Position numbers and translations under genes: made by a program
The notes under the pieces: model-generated
What the model saw: the letters and a program-made list of their open reading frames with translations, nothing else
The model's database searches: none
Told to the model about the DNA's origin: nothing
Shown here: piece after piece, positions 13,062-21,802 of the stretch
How the letters are laid out: each line of letters starts with the position of its first letter
Numbering within the stretch: position 1 is the first letter of the stretch
Assembly (NCBI RefSeq): GCF_900070365.1
Contig: NZ_LN850107.1
Coordinates: 4,774,001 to 4,838,000, forward strand
Source: Alloactinosynnema sp. L-07
Lineage (GTDB): Bacteria > Actinomycetota > Actinomycetes > Mycobacteriales > Pseudonocardiaceae
Reading direction: 5' to 3'
Length of the DNA stretch: 64,000 nucleotides

Positions 13062-13223
13062 ATGTACGTGTCGATGAAGCTTGCCTCGTTCATGCGGGTG
13101 ATGGCCAGCACGGCCGCGGTCACCGCCTTGACCACGGCCATGCTGATCTCGGGCCCACCTCCGAGCGGTCAGAACCACGACCCGACGCCGACTGTCAGCG
13201 TCCCCATCGACGGGCTCGACTGA
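13062..13223 (+). CDS. Tiny exported or membrane peptide (53 aa)
   Basis: ATG 13062, preceded by AAGGAG in the end of the previous gene, opens a 53-codon frame to TGA 13221-13223. A basic N-terminus (KLASFMR) is followed by a hydrophobic stretch of about 20 residues and a Pro-rich polar tail of about 23 residues, as in a signal peptide with a very short mature part. It has the same length and layout as the preceding peptide but no obvious sequence identity to it. The stop falls 9 bp before the convergent hsaF stop. Function unknown. Confidence 0.5.
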   Translation: MYVSMKLASFMRVMASTAAVTALTTAMLISGPPPSGQNHDPTPTVSVPIDGLD

Positions 13224-13232
13224 CCGCTGGGA

Positions 13233-14375
13233 TCACGCGTCCGCCTCACGCCGGAGTTCCAGGGCGATGTCGATGAGCTGGTCTTCTTGTCCGCCAACGA
13301 GTTTGCGTTCCCCCGCGCGCACCAGGATCTGCGCGCCGGAAACGCCGTAGCGTTCGGCTTGGCGGTAGGCGTGGCGCAGGAAGCTGGAGTACACGCCCGC
13401 GTAGCCCATGACCAGCGCGAGCCGGTCGAGGGTGCATTCCTGGGGCAGCACCGGCCGCACGACGTCCTCGGCGGCGTCGACGATGGCGAAGAAGTCGATG
13501 CCGGTGGTGATGCCCAGCTTGTCGCACACCCCGACGAACGCCTCGACCGGCGTGTTCCCCGCACCCGCGCCGAACCGGCGGGTGCTGCCGTCGATCTGCA
13601 CCGCCCCGGCCCGAACCGCCGCGATCGAGTTGGCGACCCCGAGGCCCAGGTTCTCGTGGCCATGGAACCCGACTTGCGCGTCGTCCCCGAGCTCGGCGAC
13701 GAGCGCGGCGACCCGATCGGAGACCTGTTCGAGCACCAGGGCGCCCGCGGAGTCGACGACGTACACGCACTGGCAGCCCGCGTCGGCCATGATCCGGGCC
13801 TGTTTCGCGAGGACCTCCGGCGGCTGCGAGTGGGCCATCATGAGGAACCCCACCGTCTCCAGACCGCGTTCGCGCGCCAACCCGAAGTGCTGCACCGAGA
13901 TGTCTGCCTCCGTGCAGTGGGTGGCGATCCGGCAGATCGACGCGCCATTGTCCTGTGCGGTGCGAATGTCATCCTTGACGCCGACCCCGGGCAACATCAG
14001 AAAGGCGATCTTGGCCTGCCGCGCCGTCGCGACGGCGACCTTGATCAGCTCCTGCTCGGGGGTGGTGGAGAAGCCGTAGTTGAAGGACGACCCGCCAAGC
14101 CCGTCGCCATGGGAGACCTCGATGACCGGCACCCCGGCCCCGTCGATGGCGGCCACCATCGCCCGGGCCTCCTCGGCGACGAACCGGTGCCGCTTGTGGT
14201 GCGACCCGTCCCGCAGTGAGGTATCGGTGACCCGAATATCCACTCCACCCGCAGAAGCGCGGCCCCCACCCGTCCCGGGGGGACGGCCCTTGTCCAGTCT
14301 ATCGGGGGTGGCCGGGGTGGGGGTGGATTCGTGCGGACCTGTGGATGGCTCGTGGGTATGTGGATAACTCGTCAC
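13233..14375 (-). CDS. hsaF: HsaF, 4-hydroxy-2-oxo acid aldolase
   Basis: A DmpG/HsaF-type aldolase of the HMGL-like fold. It has the [16 protein letters not shown] active-site segment with Arg, Asp and the metal-binding residues, [11 protein letters not shown] with metal ligands, and [11 protein letters not shown]. It splits 4-hydroxy-2-oxohexanoate into pyruvate and propanal, which passes to HsaG through an internal channel. The GTG at 14375 overlaps the hsaG stop (GTGA) but gives a 44-residue Pro/Thr/Gly-rich extension not found in known HsaF. A GTG at 14243 would give the normal length of about 336 residues. It is the last gene of the FAD-dehydrogenase/hsaE/hsaG/hsaF operon. Confidence 0.93.
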   Translation of the reverse strand: MTSYPHTHEPSTGPHESTPTPATPDRLDKGRPPGTGGGRASAGGVDIRVTDTSLRDGSHHKRHRFVAEEARAMVAAIDGAGVPVIEVSHGDGLGGSSFNYGFSTTPEQELIKVAVATARQAKIAFLMLPGVGVKDDIRTAQDNGASICRIATHCTEADISVQHFGLARERGLETVGFLMMAHSQPPEVLAKQARIMADAGCQCVYVVDSAGALVLEQVSDRVAALVAELGDDAQVGFHGHENLGLGVANSIAAVRAGAVQIDGSTRRFGAGAGNTPVEAFVGVCDKLGITTGIDFFAIVDAAEDVVRPVLPQECTLDRLALVMGYAGVYSSFLRHAYRQAERYGVSGAQILVRAGERKLVGGQEDQLIDIALELRREADA

Positions 14376-15250
14376 GCGGTCCCCCTGGTCGCGAGCAGTT
14401 CGCCGACGCGGGTGGCGGCGGCGGTCATGATGTCGAGGTTTCCCGCGTAGGGCGGCAGGAAGTCGCCCGCGCCCTTGACCTCCACGAACACAGTCACCCG
14501 TGCGGGGCCGCCGTCGTCGGTCGGGTCGAACTGCGGGTCCGACAGCAGCCGGTAGCCGGGCACGTAGGCGGCGACGTCGGCGACCATGTCGTGGACCGAC
14601 TCGGCGATCTTGTCGGTGTCCGCGTCCTCGGGGATGGCGCAGAAAATGGTGTCGCGCATGACCATCGGCGGGTCGGCCGGGTTGAGCACGATGATCGCCT
14701 TGCCCCGGTCGGCGCCGCCGACGGACTCGATGCCCTGGGCGGTGGTGCGGGTGAACTCGTCGATGTTGGCTCGGGTGCCCGGGCCCGCCGACGCCGAGGA
14801 CACGGTGGCGACGATCTCCGCGTACGCCACCGGGACGACCCTCGACACCGCGTGCACGATCGGGATGGTGGCCTGCCCGCCGCAGGTGATCAGGTTGAGG
14901 TTGGTGGCCTCGGCGTGGTCGCCGAGATTGACCGGCGGCACGACGTACGGGCCGATCGCGGCGGGGGTCAGGTCGACCGCGGTGATCCCGGCCTCGGCGA
15001 AGCGCGGCGCGTTCAGCCGGTGCACGTGGGCCGACGTCGCCTCGAAGACCAAGTCCGGCAACACATCCTGGGCCAACAGCCAGTCGACCCCCTCCGCGGT
15101 GGCCTCCAGGCCGAGCGAGCGGGCCCGCGCCAAACCCTCGCTCGCCGGGTCGACACCGACCATCCAGACCGGCTCGACCACCGGGGAGCGCAGGAGCTTG
15201 TAGAGCAGGTCCGTGCCGATGTTGCCGGACCCGATGATCGCCGCCTTCAC
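14372..15250 (-). CDS. hsaG: HsaG, acylating propanal/acetaldehyde dehydrogenase
   Basis: A 292-residue DmpF/HsaG enzyme that oxidises the aldehyde released by HsaF to acyl-CoA with NAD+ and CoA. The NAD-binding [11 protein letters not shown] is at the N-terminus, the catalytic Cys in [18 protein letters not shown], and [19 protein letters not shown] at the C-terminus is characteristic. The GTG at 15250 overlaps the hsaE stop by 4 bases (GTGA). The open frame continues upstream in a different, non-homologous sequence that is the shadow of hsaE. It is expected to form a channelling complex with HsaF. Confidence 0.95.
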   Translation of the reverse strand: MKAAIIGSGNIGTDLLYKLLRSPVVEPVWMVGVDPASEGLARARSLGLEATAEGVDWLLAQDVLPDLVFEATSAHVHRLNAPRFAEAGITAVDLTPAAIGPYVVPPVNLGDHAEATNLNLITCGGQATIPIVHAVSRVVPVAYAEIVATVSSASAGPGTRANIDEFTRTTAQGIESVGGADRGKAIIVLNPADPPMVMRDTIFCAIPEDADTDKIAESVHDMVADVAAYVPGYRLLSDPQFDPTDDGGPARVTVFVEVKGAGDFLPPYAGNLDIMTAAATRVGELLATRGTA

Positions 15251-16035
15251 CGCTGGCCTCCCGCGAAACTCAGTGACACCTGGCCGAGTTCGCTGAACTC
15301 GCCGACGAACACGTCCCCCGGCCGCGCGTCGATCGCGCGGGTGCAGGCACCGGGAAGCACGACATGCCCGGCCCGCAGCCGCACGCCGAACGCGGCGACC
15401 TTGCGGGCCAGCCACGCCACCGCGCGGACCGGGTCGCCGAGCACCGCGTCCGATCGGCCCGCCGCCACCTGGGTGCCGTTGCGGGTGAGCACCGCGTCGA
15501 TCGCCGTCAGGTCCACATCGGACGGTGCTATCCTGGTGTCGCCGAGCACATACCCTGCCGCCGACGCGTTGTCGGCGATGGTGTCGGCGATGCTGATGCG
15601 CCAGTCCACGATCCGGCTGTCGACCAGCTCGATGCTGGCCGCGACCGCTTCGGTGCGGGCCAGGACATCGGCCTCGGTGCAGCCCTCCCCCGGCAGGTCG
15701 TCGCCGAGAATGAACGCGACCTCGATCTCCACGCGGGGATAGCAGTAGCGGAGCGTGTCGGCGGGCTCGGTCTGCGACAGGCACATATCCGCGAGAAGAT
15801 GGCCGTAGTCGGGTTCGTCGACGCCCATCATCTGCTGCATGGCCCGCGACGACAGCCCGACCTTGTGCCCCACGGTCTCCGCCGCGCGCCGCCGGATGTT
15901 GATCAGCTGGATCTCGTAGGCGTCGGCCTGGTCGAGGCCGGGGTGGCCCTCGATCAGGGGCGGGATCGGCGCCCGGTCACGTTCGGCGGACCGCAGCCGG
16001 TCCGCGATCAGCGTGCGTTCATCAACCGTGAGCAC
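15247..16035 (-). CDS. hsaE: HsaE, 2-hydroxypenta/hexadienoate hydratase
   Basis: A 262-residue hydratase of the MhpD/HsaE family with [15 protein letters not shown], the metal-binding [12 protein letters not shown] (two Glu ligands) and SIELVDSRI. It adds water to 2-hydroxyhexa-2,4-dienoate from HsaD, giving the substrate of HsaF. The GTG at 16035 overlaps the stop of the upstream FAD dehydrogenase by 14 bp. The order E-G-F is that of Rv3536c-Rv3534c in M. tuberculosis. Confidence 0.95.
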   Translation of the reverse strand: MLTVDERTLIADRLRSAERDRAPIPPLIEGHPGLDQADAYEIQLINIRRRAAETVGHKVGLSSRAMQQMMGVDEPDYGHLLADMCLSQTEPADTLRYCYPRVEIEVAFILGDDLPGEGCTEADVLARTEAVAASIELVDSRIVDWRISIADTIADNASAAGYVLGDTRIAPSDVDLTAIDAVLTRNGTQVAAGRSDAVLGDPVRAVAWLARKVAAFGVRLRAGHVVLPGACTRAIDARPGDVFVGEFSELGQVSLSFAGGQR

Positions 16036-17617
16036 TGTCGGACTCCTTGGAGGCGAGTGAGCGCCCGGCCCTGCGGCCGGAGAAGACGCAATCGGCCAGC
16101 GACAAGCCGCTGACGTATGAGTTGGAACAGATCCCGACGGCCGACCGGCCCGCCGCGTAGAGACCCTCGATGACGCCGCCGCCCTCGCGCACCACCTGGC
16201 CGGTGCGTTCGTCGACGCGCAGGCCGCCGAGGGTAAGCATCGGGCACGGGTAGCCGACCGACGGTTTGATCGACACGTCGATGAGTGAGAAAGGCCCCTC
16301 GACCAGCGGACGGACCAGTTCGTCCGGTTTGCCCAGCGGATCAGTCGGCGCGGCGTTGTAGGCGTCGAGGGTCCTGGTCAGCCCCGCCGCGTCGATGCCG
16401 ACCTTGCCTGCGACCTCCGCGACGGTCCGGCCCCGGACGCGCGCGACCCGCAGCAGATAGCGGACCTGGAGGTACTGGAACCACAGCGACTGCGACCGCG
16501 CCTGCCGTCGCGCCTCGCGCACCCCTCGCTCATCGATGAGCAGCCAGCCCCGGCCACCGTGGTGGGTGATCAGCTCGTGGCCTATCGCGGCGCCGTAGCG
16601 GGACTCGTCGCACACCCTGGAGCCGTCCGCGGCGACGAGAACGCCTTCGAGCAGCGCTGACGGCGGCGTGATGAACCGCCACGCCGACACCTTGTCCATC
16701 GCGCCGACCGCGCCGCCGACCGACTGGCCGAGCCGGATCCCGGAGCCATCGTCACCGGAGGTGCCCAATGGCAGTCCGCCGCGATACGCGGGCGCGTGCG
16801 TGCGCAGCATCTCCCGGTTCGCCACGAAGCCGCCCGCCGCGATGACGACACCCCGCCGCGCGGTGACCGTCATCGGCTTGCCGTGCCGCTGTTCCAAGCG
16901 GGTCGCCCGGCGGGTCAGCGCCTTGCGTAGGGCGGGCACGTAGAGGCCGGGCTTGGCCGCGTACTTGCTGAGCAGCCGGTGTCGTGCCCGGACCCAGCGC
17001 GACGCGCCCGCCAGGGTCCGGCATTCGACCCCGGTGACCCGGCCGTCCTCGACGATCAGTCCGACCACCTCGGTCTGCGGCCGAACCCGCGCCCCCGCGC
17101 GGACAGCCGCGGCCGCCAGTCGGGCGTAAAGCAGCTTGCCGGACGTGCCCGGCCCCTTGGCCCGGTGGCCGCGCGGCGCGGGCTCGGCCTGGGCGCGGAA
17201 CGAGCGCTCGCTGCCTGAGTAGTAGAGGTAGAACTGGTTCGTCGGGTAGGACGTCTTGGTCGGGCAGAGGCTGCCATCGAACGGGACGCCTTGGCTCGTC
17301 AGCCAGTCGATCGTCGTCACAGAGTCGTCGACGAATGCCTGGAGGGTCTCCGGGGAGACCGCGTCACCGACTTCGAGCCGCAGATAGTCGGCCATCGCAG
17401 CGGGCGTGTCCTTGACTCCGGCCGCGGCCTGCACCGAGGTCCCGCCGCCCGCGTAGACGACGCCGCCGCTCGCCGCGGTCGCGCCACCGCCGCCGTAGCG
17501 GTCCATGACGAGCACCTCGGCACCCGCCGATGCCGCCTCGATGGCCGCGCACGCCCCGGCCGCGCCGAACCCGACGACCACGATATCGACCGACTCCTGC
17601 AACTCGTTCCCTCCCAT
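16022..17617 (-). CDS. FAD-dependent steroid dehydrogenase (KstD-like flavoprotein)
   Basis: A 531-residue flavoprotein of the succinate dehydrogenase/KstD superfamily. The FAD-binding VVVGFGAAGACAAIEAA is at residues 12-28 and ATAASGGVVYAGGGT at about 46-60. A second flavin segment near the C-terminus reads IEGLYAAGRSAVGICSNSYV. It starts at ATG 17617 and heads the hsaE-G-F operon, divergent from kstD across a perfect KstR box. The Tyr/GPG signature of true KstD is absent, so it may be a 3-keto-5-alpha-steroid 4-dehydrogenase or another steroid oxidoreductase rather than a second delta-1-dehydrogenase. Steroid linkage comes from context. Confidence 0.8.
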   Translation of the reverse strand: MGGNELQESVDIVVVGFGAAGACAAIEAASAGAEVLVMDRYGGGGATAASGGVVYAGGGTSVQAAAGVKDTPAAMADYLRLEVGDAVSPETLQAFVDDSVTTIDWLTSQGVPFDGSLCPTKTSYPTNQFYLYYSGSERSFRAQAEPAPRGHRAKGPGTSGKLLYARLAAAAVRAGARVRPQTEVVGLIVEDGRVTGVECRTLAGASRWVRARHRLLSKYAAKPGLYVPALRKALTRRATRLEQRHGKPMTVTARRGVVIAAGGFVANREMLRTHAPAYRGGLPLGTSGDDGSGIRLGQSVGGAVGAMDKVSAWRFITPPSALLEGVLVAADGSRVCDESRYGAAIGHELITHHGGRGWLLIDERGVREARRQARSQSLWFQYLQVRYLLRVARVRGRTVAEVAGKVGIDAAGLTRTLDAYNAAPTDPLGKPDELVRPLVEGPFSLIDVSIKPSVGYPCPMLTLGGLRVDERTGQVVREGGGVIEGLYAAGRSAVGICSNSYVSGLSLADCVFSGRRAGRSLASKESDSAHG

Positions 17618-17654
17618 GAATCCGCAGATCCCGTAGCGGTGAGCGTGACAGAAC

Positions 17655-17668
17655 TATAACCTGTTCTA
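17655..17668. promoter_or_regulatory. KstR box between the FAD dehydrogenase and kstD
   Basis: TATAACCTGTTCTA matches TnnAACnnGTTnnA at every defined position. It sits centrally in the divergent region and can control both the kstD transcript and the hsaEGF operon. Confidence 0.8.
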
Positions 17669-17706
17669 GTATTGTCCGGAACGGGGAGACGACACCGGAG
17701 GTGGAT

Positions 17707-19365
17707 GTGCCCGAGTACGACGTGGTGGTGGTCGGCAGCGGCGCCGCGGGCATGACCGCGGCGCTGGCGGCCGCACACCGCGGCCTGCGCACCGTGCTTA
17801 TCGAGAAGGCCGCGACCTTCGGCGGCTCGACGGCGCGCTCGGGCGGCGGGGTCTGGATCCCCAACAACTCGGCCTTGCGCGCCGCAGGCGTGCCTGACAG
17901 CCCGGAGCAGGCCGCCGCCTACCTCGACCACATCGTCGGCGACGTCGTCCCGGCCGAGCGCAGGAAGGCGTTCCTGGACAACGGGCCCGCGGTGGTCGAC
18001 TTCGTGCTCGCCAACACCCCGCTCGACCTGGCCTGGGTCCCCGACTACGCCGACTACTACCCCGAGGCGCCCGGCGGGCTGCCCGGCGGCCGGTCGGTCG
18101 AGCCGAAGCCGCTCGACGCACGCCTTCTGGGCGCCGACCGGGCCGACCTGACCCCGCCCTACCTCAAAGCGCCGACCGGGATGGCTATCACCCAGGCCGA
18201 CTACCGCTGGATGAACCTCATGGCCCGGCACCCGCGCGGCCTGCTGCGCGCGGGCCGGGTCGCGGGCAGGCGCGCGCTGTCGCTGCTGCGCCGCCGCGAG
18301 ATGCTGACGATGGGTCAGGCGCTCACCGCGGGACTGCGCGTCGGCCTCACCCGCGCCGGGGTCGAAGTCCGGTTGTCCACACCCATGCTCGACTTGTCCA
18401 CAGCGGACGGTCGAGTCCTTGGCGTCGTCACCGAAGGCGGGATACTGGAGGCACGGCTGGGTGTGGTCGTGACAAGCGGCGGGTTCGAGCGCAACGAGCG
18501 AATGCGAAAGGAGTACCAACGGGAACCGATAACGGCCGACTGGACCGTCGGCGCTCCTGAGAACACCGGGGACGGGATCGAAGCGGGGCTGCGGCTAGGC
18601 GCCGCGGTGGAGCTGATGGACGACGCTTGGTGGGGCCCGTCCATCGAACTGCCGCGGGGGCCTTACTTCTGCCTGGCCGAGCGCACCCTGCCCGGGTGCG
18701 TCATGGTCAACCAGGCCGGTGAGCGGTTCGTCAACGAGGCCTCGCCGTACGTCGACGCGGTGCACGCGATGTACGACGGCCACACCGACGACAAGCCGCA
18801 CATTCCGGCGTGGCTGATCCTCGACCAGCGCTATCGCAACCGTTACGTCTTCGCCGGGCTTGGTCCGCGGCAACCGCTGCCTGGCCGCTGGTTCAAGTCC
18901 GGCGCGGTGTACAAGGCGAGCACGCTGGCCGACCTCGCGAACCGGATCGACGTACCCGCCGACGCGCTGGTGTCCACTGTGGAGCGGTTCAACGGGTTCG
19001 CCAGGTCGGGCCGCGACGAGGACTTCCACCGGGGCGAGAGCGCCTACGACCGCTACTACGGCGACCCTCGCGTCAAACCCAACCCTTGCCTGGGCGAGTT
19101 GGGCAAGCCGCCGTTCTACGCGGTGCGCATCGTCCCTGGTGACCTGGGCACCAAGGGCGGCCTGCGCACCGACACCCGCGCGCGCGTGCTGCGCGGCGAC
19201 GGCACCCACATCCCCGGCCTGTACGCCGCGGGCAACGCCAGTGCCGCCGTCATGGGACACACCTACGCGGGCCCTGGGGCGACCTTGGGCCCGGCGATGG
19301 TCTTCGGCTATCTCGCGGCACAGGACATCGCCACCCAAGCAAGTGTTCAACAATCCTACAAGTGA
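17707..19365 (+). CDS. kstD: 3-ketosteroid delta-1-dehydrogenase
   Basis: A 552-residue flavoprotein with VVVVGSGAAGMTAALAAA for FAD binding and GGSTARSGGGVWIPNN. The C-terminal stretch MGHTYAGPGATLGPAMVFGY contains the Tyr-x-GPG signature of the KstD active site. It introduces the C1-C2 double bond into 3-ketosteroids; together with KshAB this opens ring B and aromatises ring A to give 3-HSA. The GTG at 17707 follows GGAGG at five bases; GTG 17701 is less well placed. A long inverted repeat covers its last codons and the gap before kshA, so expression may be uncoupled from kshA. Confidence 0.95.
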   Translation: MPEYDVVVVGSGAAGMTAALAAAHRGLRTVLIEKAATFGGSTARSGGGVWIPNNSALRAAGVPDSPEQAAAYLDHIVGDVVPAERRKAFLDNGPAVVDFVLANTPLDLAWVPDYADYYPEAPGGLPGGRSVEPKPLDARLLGADRADLTPPYLKAPTGMAITQADYRWMNLMARHPRGLLRAGRVAGRRALSLLRRREMLTMGQALTAGLRVGLTRAGVEVRLSTPMLDLSTADGRVLGVVTEGGILEARLGVVVTSGGFERNERMRKEYQREPITADWTVGAPENTGDGIEAGLRLGAAVELMDDAWWGPSIELPRGPYFCLAERTLPGCVMVNQAGERFVNEASPYVDAVHAMYDGHTDDKPHIPAWLILDQRYRNRYVFAGLGPRQPLPGRWFKSGAVYKASTLADLANRIDVPADALVSTVERFNGFARSGRDEDFHRGESAYDRYYGDPRVKPNPCLGELGKPPFYAVRIVPGDLGTKGGLRTDTRARVLRGDGTHIPGLYAAGNASAAVMGHTYAGPGATLGPAMVFGYLAAQDIATQASVQQSYK

Positions 19366-19384
19366 ACGTTAGGATTGTTGAACA
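19344..19384. repeat. 15-bp inverted repeat between kstD and kshA
   Basis: TGTTCAACAATCCTA at 19344-19358 and its exact complement at 19370-19384 flank an 11-base spacer. Each arm also holds a small palindrome of its own (TGTTnAACA). The left arm lies in the last kstD codons and the right arm ends 23 bp before the kshA start. It could be a terminator or attenuator hairpin or a paired operator; no KstR consensus is present here. Confidence 0.6.
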
Positions 19385-19407
19385 ATGATTCGCTCCCGGA
19401 GGGAAGC

Positions 19408-20529
19408 ATGACCGACGAGGTCCGCACGATCGATGTGGGCGTCCCGCCCGCCCGGTTCGCCCGCGGCTGGCACTGCCTCGGCCTGGCCGAGTCGTTCCGC
19501 GACGGCGAGCCGCACGCCATCGAGGCGTTCGGCACCAAGCTCGTGGTGTTCGCCGGTTCCGACGGCACGATCAACGTGCTCGACGGCCACTGCAGGCACA
19601 TGGGCGGCGACCTCACCCAGGGCACGGTGAAGGGCGACACCATCGCCTGCCCGTTCCACGACTGGCGCTGGGCGGGCAACGGCAAGTGCGCCGCGATCCC
19701 CTACGCCAAGCGGATCCCGCTGCGCGCCCGGACCCGCTCCTGGCTCACCCAGGAGCAGAACGGGCAGCTGTTCGTGTGGAACGACCCGGAAGGCAACCCG
19801 CCGCCGCAGGACGTGGTGATCCCGCGGGTGGAGGGTGCGTTCTCCGACGAGTGGAGCTCGTGGACCTGGGACAGCGTGCGCATCGACGGGTCCAACTGCC
19901 GCGAGATCATCGACAACCTGGTCGACATGGCCCACTTCTTCTACATCCACTTCGCGTTCCCGACGTTCTTCAAGAACATCTTCGAGGGCCACGTCGCCAC
20001 CCAGTACCTCAACTCGCGCGGGCGCCCGGATGTGTACTCGAAGTCGAGCTACGCCTCGGAAGACCTGGCCCTGCGGTCGGAGGCGTCTTACTATGGCCCG
20101 TCCTACATGATCAATTACCTGTGGAACGACTACAAGGGCACCGTCATCGAGACCGTGCTGATCAACTGCCACTACCCGGTGAGCGAGAACGCTTTCGTCC
20201 TGCAGTGGGGCGTGATCGTGAAGCGGCTGCCGGGGGTCTCGCCGGAGGACGCGGACAAGATCGCGGGCAAGTTCGCCCGCAGCTTCGGCGTCGGGTTCCT
20301 GCAGGACGTGGAGATCTGGAAGAACAAGATCCGCGTCGACAACCCGCTGCTGTGCGAGGAGGACGGCCCGGTCTACCAGCTGCGCCGCTGGTACGAGCAG
20401 TTCTACGTCGACGCGGCCGAGGTCACCGAGGACATGACCCAGCGCTTCGAGTTCGAGGTCGACACCAGCCGGGCCAACGAGGTCTGGGAGAAAGAGGTCG
20501 CCGAGAACCTCGCGGCGCGAGAGGCGTAG
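19408..20529 (+). CDS. kshA: KshA, Rieske oxygenase of 3-ketosteroid 9-alpha-hydroxylase
   Basis: A 373-residue Rieske non-heme iron oxygenase. The [2Fe-2S] ligands are Cys62-x-His64 (GHCRHMGG) and Cys81-x2-His84 (CPFHDW). The catalytic iron site lies in NCREIIDNLVDMAHFFYIHF. It matches remembered Rv3526 closely along its length, including the QLRRWYEQFYVD segment. It hydroxylates C9 of 3-ketosteroids using electrons from KshB. The ATG at 19408 follows GGAGGGA; the open frame from 19375 has no such site. It begins an operon with a small cysteine protein, kshB and a hydratase. Confidence 0.95.
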   Translation: MTDEVRTIDVGVPPARFARGWHCLGLAESFRDGEPHAIEAFGTKLVVFAGSDGTINVLDGHCRHMGGDLTQGTVKGDTIACPFHDWRWAGNGKCAAIPYAKRIPLRARTRSWLTQEQNGQLFVWNDPEGNPPPQDVVIPRVEGAFSDEWSSWTWDSVRIDGSNCREIIDNLVDMAHFFYIHFAFPTFFKNIFEGHVATQYLNSRGRPDVYSKSSYASEDLALRSEASYYGPSYMINYLWNDYKGTVIETVLINCHYPVSENAFVLQWGVIVKRLPGVSPEDADKIAGKFARSFGVGFLQDVEIWKNKIRVDNPLLCEEDGPVYQLRRWYEQFYVDAAEVTEDMTQRFEFEVDTSRANEVWEKEVAENLAAREA

Positions 20530-20531
20530 CG

Positions 20532-20792
20532 GTGTCCGAGCGGCGGGAGTTCCTCGACGGCGGCCTGGTGCCGCTGGTGTGCGCGCGGTGCGCGACCCGG
20601 GTGCTGGTGAAGAAGACCAGCGTCCGGCACACCAGCGTGCAGTGGACCTCCCCGCCCGCCGAGACCTGCCCCGAGTTCGCCGCGGCGGTGGCGGGCGGGA
20701 CGCTGAGCGCGCTGGTGGACACGTGTTGGACGCTGCGCGAGTCGATCGAGCAGGCCGTGCGCGACGGAAAGCTGGAGGTGCCCGGTGACTGA
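20532..20792 (+). CDS. Small cysteine-containing protein between kshA and kshB
   Basis: An 86-residue protein starting at GTG 20532, 2 bp after the kshA stop, and overlapping the kshB start by 8 bp. It has a CARC pair near residue 17 in CARCATRVLVKKTSVRHTSVQW and two more cysteines (ETCPEF, DTCWTL), with an amphipathic helical end. It lacks a ferredoxin motif; a zinc ribbon or an accessory iron-sulfur/assembly factor for KshA is conceivable. Tight placement between the two KshAB components argues for a role with them, which is inference. Confidence 0.75.
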   Translation: MSERREFLDGGLVPLVCARCATRVLVKKTSVRHTSVQWTSPPAETCPEFAAAVAGGTLSALVDTCWTLRESIEQAVRDGKLEVPGD

Positions 20793-21792
20793 GCCGCGGG
20801 TGCTGCGGGTGGCCGAGGTGGTGGACGAGACCGCCGACGCCCGCACGATCGTCTTCGACGCCGACTTCCCGTACGCCCCTGGTCAGTTCCTGACGCTGCG
20901 GATCCCCAGCGACCAGTGCGGATCGGTCGCCCGGTGCTACTCGCTGTCGAGTTCGCCGCACCAGGGTGGCCTGCCGGGCATCACGGTCAAGCGGACGGTC
21001 GACGGGTACGCGTCGAACTGGGTGTGCGACAACGTCCGCGCGGGCTCGACGATCGAGGTGCTGCCGCCGTCGGGGATCTTCACTCCGAAATCGCTCGACG
21101 CCGACCTGCTGCTGTTCGCGGGCGGCAGCGGCATCACCCCGATCCTGTCGATCCTGCGCTCGGCACTGTGCGCGGGCTCGGGCCGGATCGTGCTGTTCTA
21201 CGCCAACCGCGACGAGTCCTCGGTGATCTTCGCCGCCGCCCTGCGCGCGCTCGCCGCGGCGAACCCCGAACGGCTGACGGTGTTTCACTGGCTGGAAAGC
21301 GTGCAGGGCCTGCCGACGGTCGCCCAACTGACCGAACTCGCCCGCCCGTTCGCCACGTTCGACGCGTTCACCTGCGGCCCGGCACCGTTCATGAAGGCGG
21401 TCACCGAAGCACTCAAGTCGCTGGGCTTGCCCCGCGAGCGCCGCCACCTGGAACGGTTCGCCTCACTGGGCGCCAACCCGTTCGAGCTGGTGGCGAAGGT
21501 GACCGACCCGGACGCGGGGTCCGCGGTGGTCGAACTCGAACTGGACGGTACCCGGCACACGCTCGACTGGCCGGTCGAGACCAAGCTGCTGGACCTACTG
21601 TTGGACAAGGGCCTGGCCGCGCCGTACTCCTGCCGCGAGGGCGCGTGCAGCGCGTGCGCCTACCGGCTGGTGTCGGGTGAGGTGAAGCTGCTGAACAACG
21701 AGGTGCTGGACAAGGACGATCTCGACGAGGGCATCCGGCTGGCCTGCCAGTCGCTGCCGGTCAGCGAGAAAGTGGAAATCAGCTACGAGTGA
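20785..21792 (+). CDS. kshB: KshB, ferredoxin reductase of the 9-alpha-hydroxylase
   Basis: A 335-residue flavin/iron-sulfur reductase. Residues about 1-100 bind FAD (RCYSLSSSP), about 105-230 bind NAD (FAGGSGITPILSILR and TCGPAPFM), and the C-terminal 90 residues form a plant-type [2Fe-2S] domain with CREGACSAC and a distant Cys (LACQS). This is the layout of KshB (Rv3571/HmpB). It moves electrons from NADH to KshA. The GTG at 20785 is inside the end of the preceding gene. Linkage of kshA and kshB in one operon differs from M. tuberculosis, where they are apart. Confidence 0.93.
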   Translation: MTEPRVLRVAEVVDETADARTIVFDADFPYAPGQFLTLRIPSDQCGSVARCYSLSSSPHQGGLPGITVKRTVDGYASNWVCDNVRAGSTIEVLPPSGIFTPKSLDADLLLFAGGSGITPILSILRSALCAGSGRIVLFYANRDESSVIFAAALRALAAANPERLTVFHWLESVQGLPTVAQLTELARPFATFDAFTCGPAPFMKAVTEALKSLGLPRERRHLERFASLGANPFELVAKVTDPDAGSAVVELELDGTRHTLDWPVETKLLDLLLDKGLAAPYSCREGACSACAYRLVSGEVKLLNNEVLDKDDLDEGIRLACQSLPVSEKVEISYE

Positions 21793-21802
21793 GGGTGCCC
21801 CC

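Noticed and set aside
19369..21447. Minus-strand frame of 692 codons opposite kshA and kshB
   Set aside because: An antisense shadow produced by high GC; kshA and kshB are certain from Rieske and ferredoxin motifs.
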